A DNA stretch of 5,478 nucleotides. Source: Planctomycetota bacterium (GTDB lineage Bacteria; Planctomycetota; UBA8742; SKZP01). Under the pieces are notes generated by a model. It searched no databases, had not been told where the DNA came from, and was given only the letters and a program-made list of their open reading frames with translations. The DNA lies in assembly GCA_007127275.1 (NCBI GenBank), contig SKZP01000348.1, positions 1-5,478 of the forward strand, given 5' to 3'. Position 1 is the first letter of the stretch, and each line of letters opens with the position of its first letter. The translations under genes and the position numbers were made by a program. Shown one piece after another: positions 5,266 through 5,478 of the stretch.

Positions 5266-5478
5266 TGACCACGTCCGACTCAGGCGAAGCGAGTGCCGAA
5301 CGGCCCGCCGCTGCCACGACTCACGCCGGTACCGTCGCCGCCACCGACGACAACATCCCGCCGCACGAGCGGCCGGAAGAGGCCGCCCCCGAAAAGCCGG
5401 AAGAGCGGGCGACGCAGAACGCGGCACTGGAGCGCTTTTACCGCTGGAACGCAAAAATCTACGACATGACCCGCTGGG
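5262..5478 (+). CDS. Probable SAM-dependent methyltransferase, N-terminus only (3' end cut by window)
   Basis: Seventy-two codons are visible. Residues 1-55 are an acidic, Ala/Glu/Pro-rich, low-complexity leader (ERPEEAAPEKPEER, 36-49) that is probably disordered. Residues 58-72, RFYRWNAKIYDMTRW, match the opening helix of class I SAM methyltransferases, where an F/Y-x-x-W-x-x-x-Y-D-x-T-R-like segment precedes the first Rossmann strand. BtaB-like and UbiE-like enzymes begin this way. The SAM-binding GxGxG loop would lie beyond the edge, so substrate and subfamily cannot be told. Two adjacent ATGs (5262, 5265) are candidate starts and neither has a well-spaced Shine-Dalgarno. Start sites nearer the conserved segment are unlikely, because the leader shows normal GC-rich codon use. 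No signal peptide or membrane segment is seen. Confidence 0.6.
   Translation, partial: MMTTSDSGEASAERPAAATTHAGTVAATDDNIPPHERPEEAAPEKPEERATQNAALERFYRWNAKIYDMTRW

Overview
This is a GC-rich bacterial chromosomal window with five protein-coding genes: a divergent and convergent mix of three complete genes and two cut by the window ends. I see no mobile element, tRNA, rRNA or CRISPR array. The combination of a Hanks-type kinase with a long proline-rich tail, a YpdA-type flavoprotein and a YgfZ/GcvT-like protein would suit a Planctomycetota- or Acidobacteriota-like genome. That is an inference from style and gene content; no marker gene is present.

Layout. On the minus strand, a likely operon runs leftwards from about 1979. 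A YpdA/bacillithiol-disulfide-reductase-type flavoprotein (954-1979) is followed 7 bp later by an SbcD/Mre11-like metallophosphoesterase (946 to beyond position 1). Most metal-binding residues of the phosphoesterase fold are replaced, and a short internal stretch reads better in another frame. A 377-bp divergent spacer (1980-2356) follows; it may encode a very small protein overlapping the flavoprotein start. On the plus strand is a complete serine/threonine protein kinase (2357-3712) with all catalytic residues and a disordered proline-rich tail. A 201-bp convergent spacer (3713-3913) holds a weak terminator-like hairpin. The minus strand then carries a complete YgfZ-family folate-binding protein (3914-5029). 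A divergent spacer (5030-5261) carries a nested inverted repeat and a possible leader mini-ORF. It leads into the start of a plus-strand protein that looks like a SAM-dependent methyltransferase (5262 to beyond the right end).

How they fit together. Only the flavoprotein/phosphoesterase pair shows physical coupling, because the phosphoesterase Shine-Dalgarno sits in the reductase stop codon. Thiol-redox upkeep (YpdA), iron-sulfur cluster maintenance (YgfZ) and kinase signalling could share a stress theme, but nothing in the sequence proves a common pathway. The most unusual element is the apparently metal-dead SbcD-like protein. There is no clear sign of a wholly new multi-gene system.
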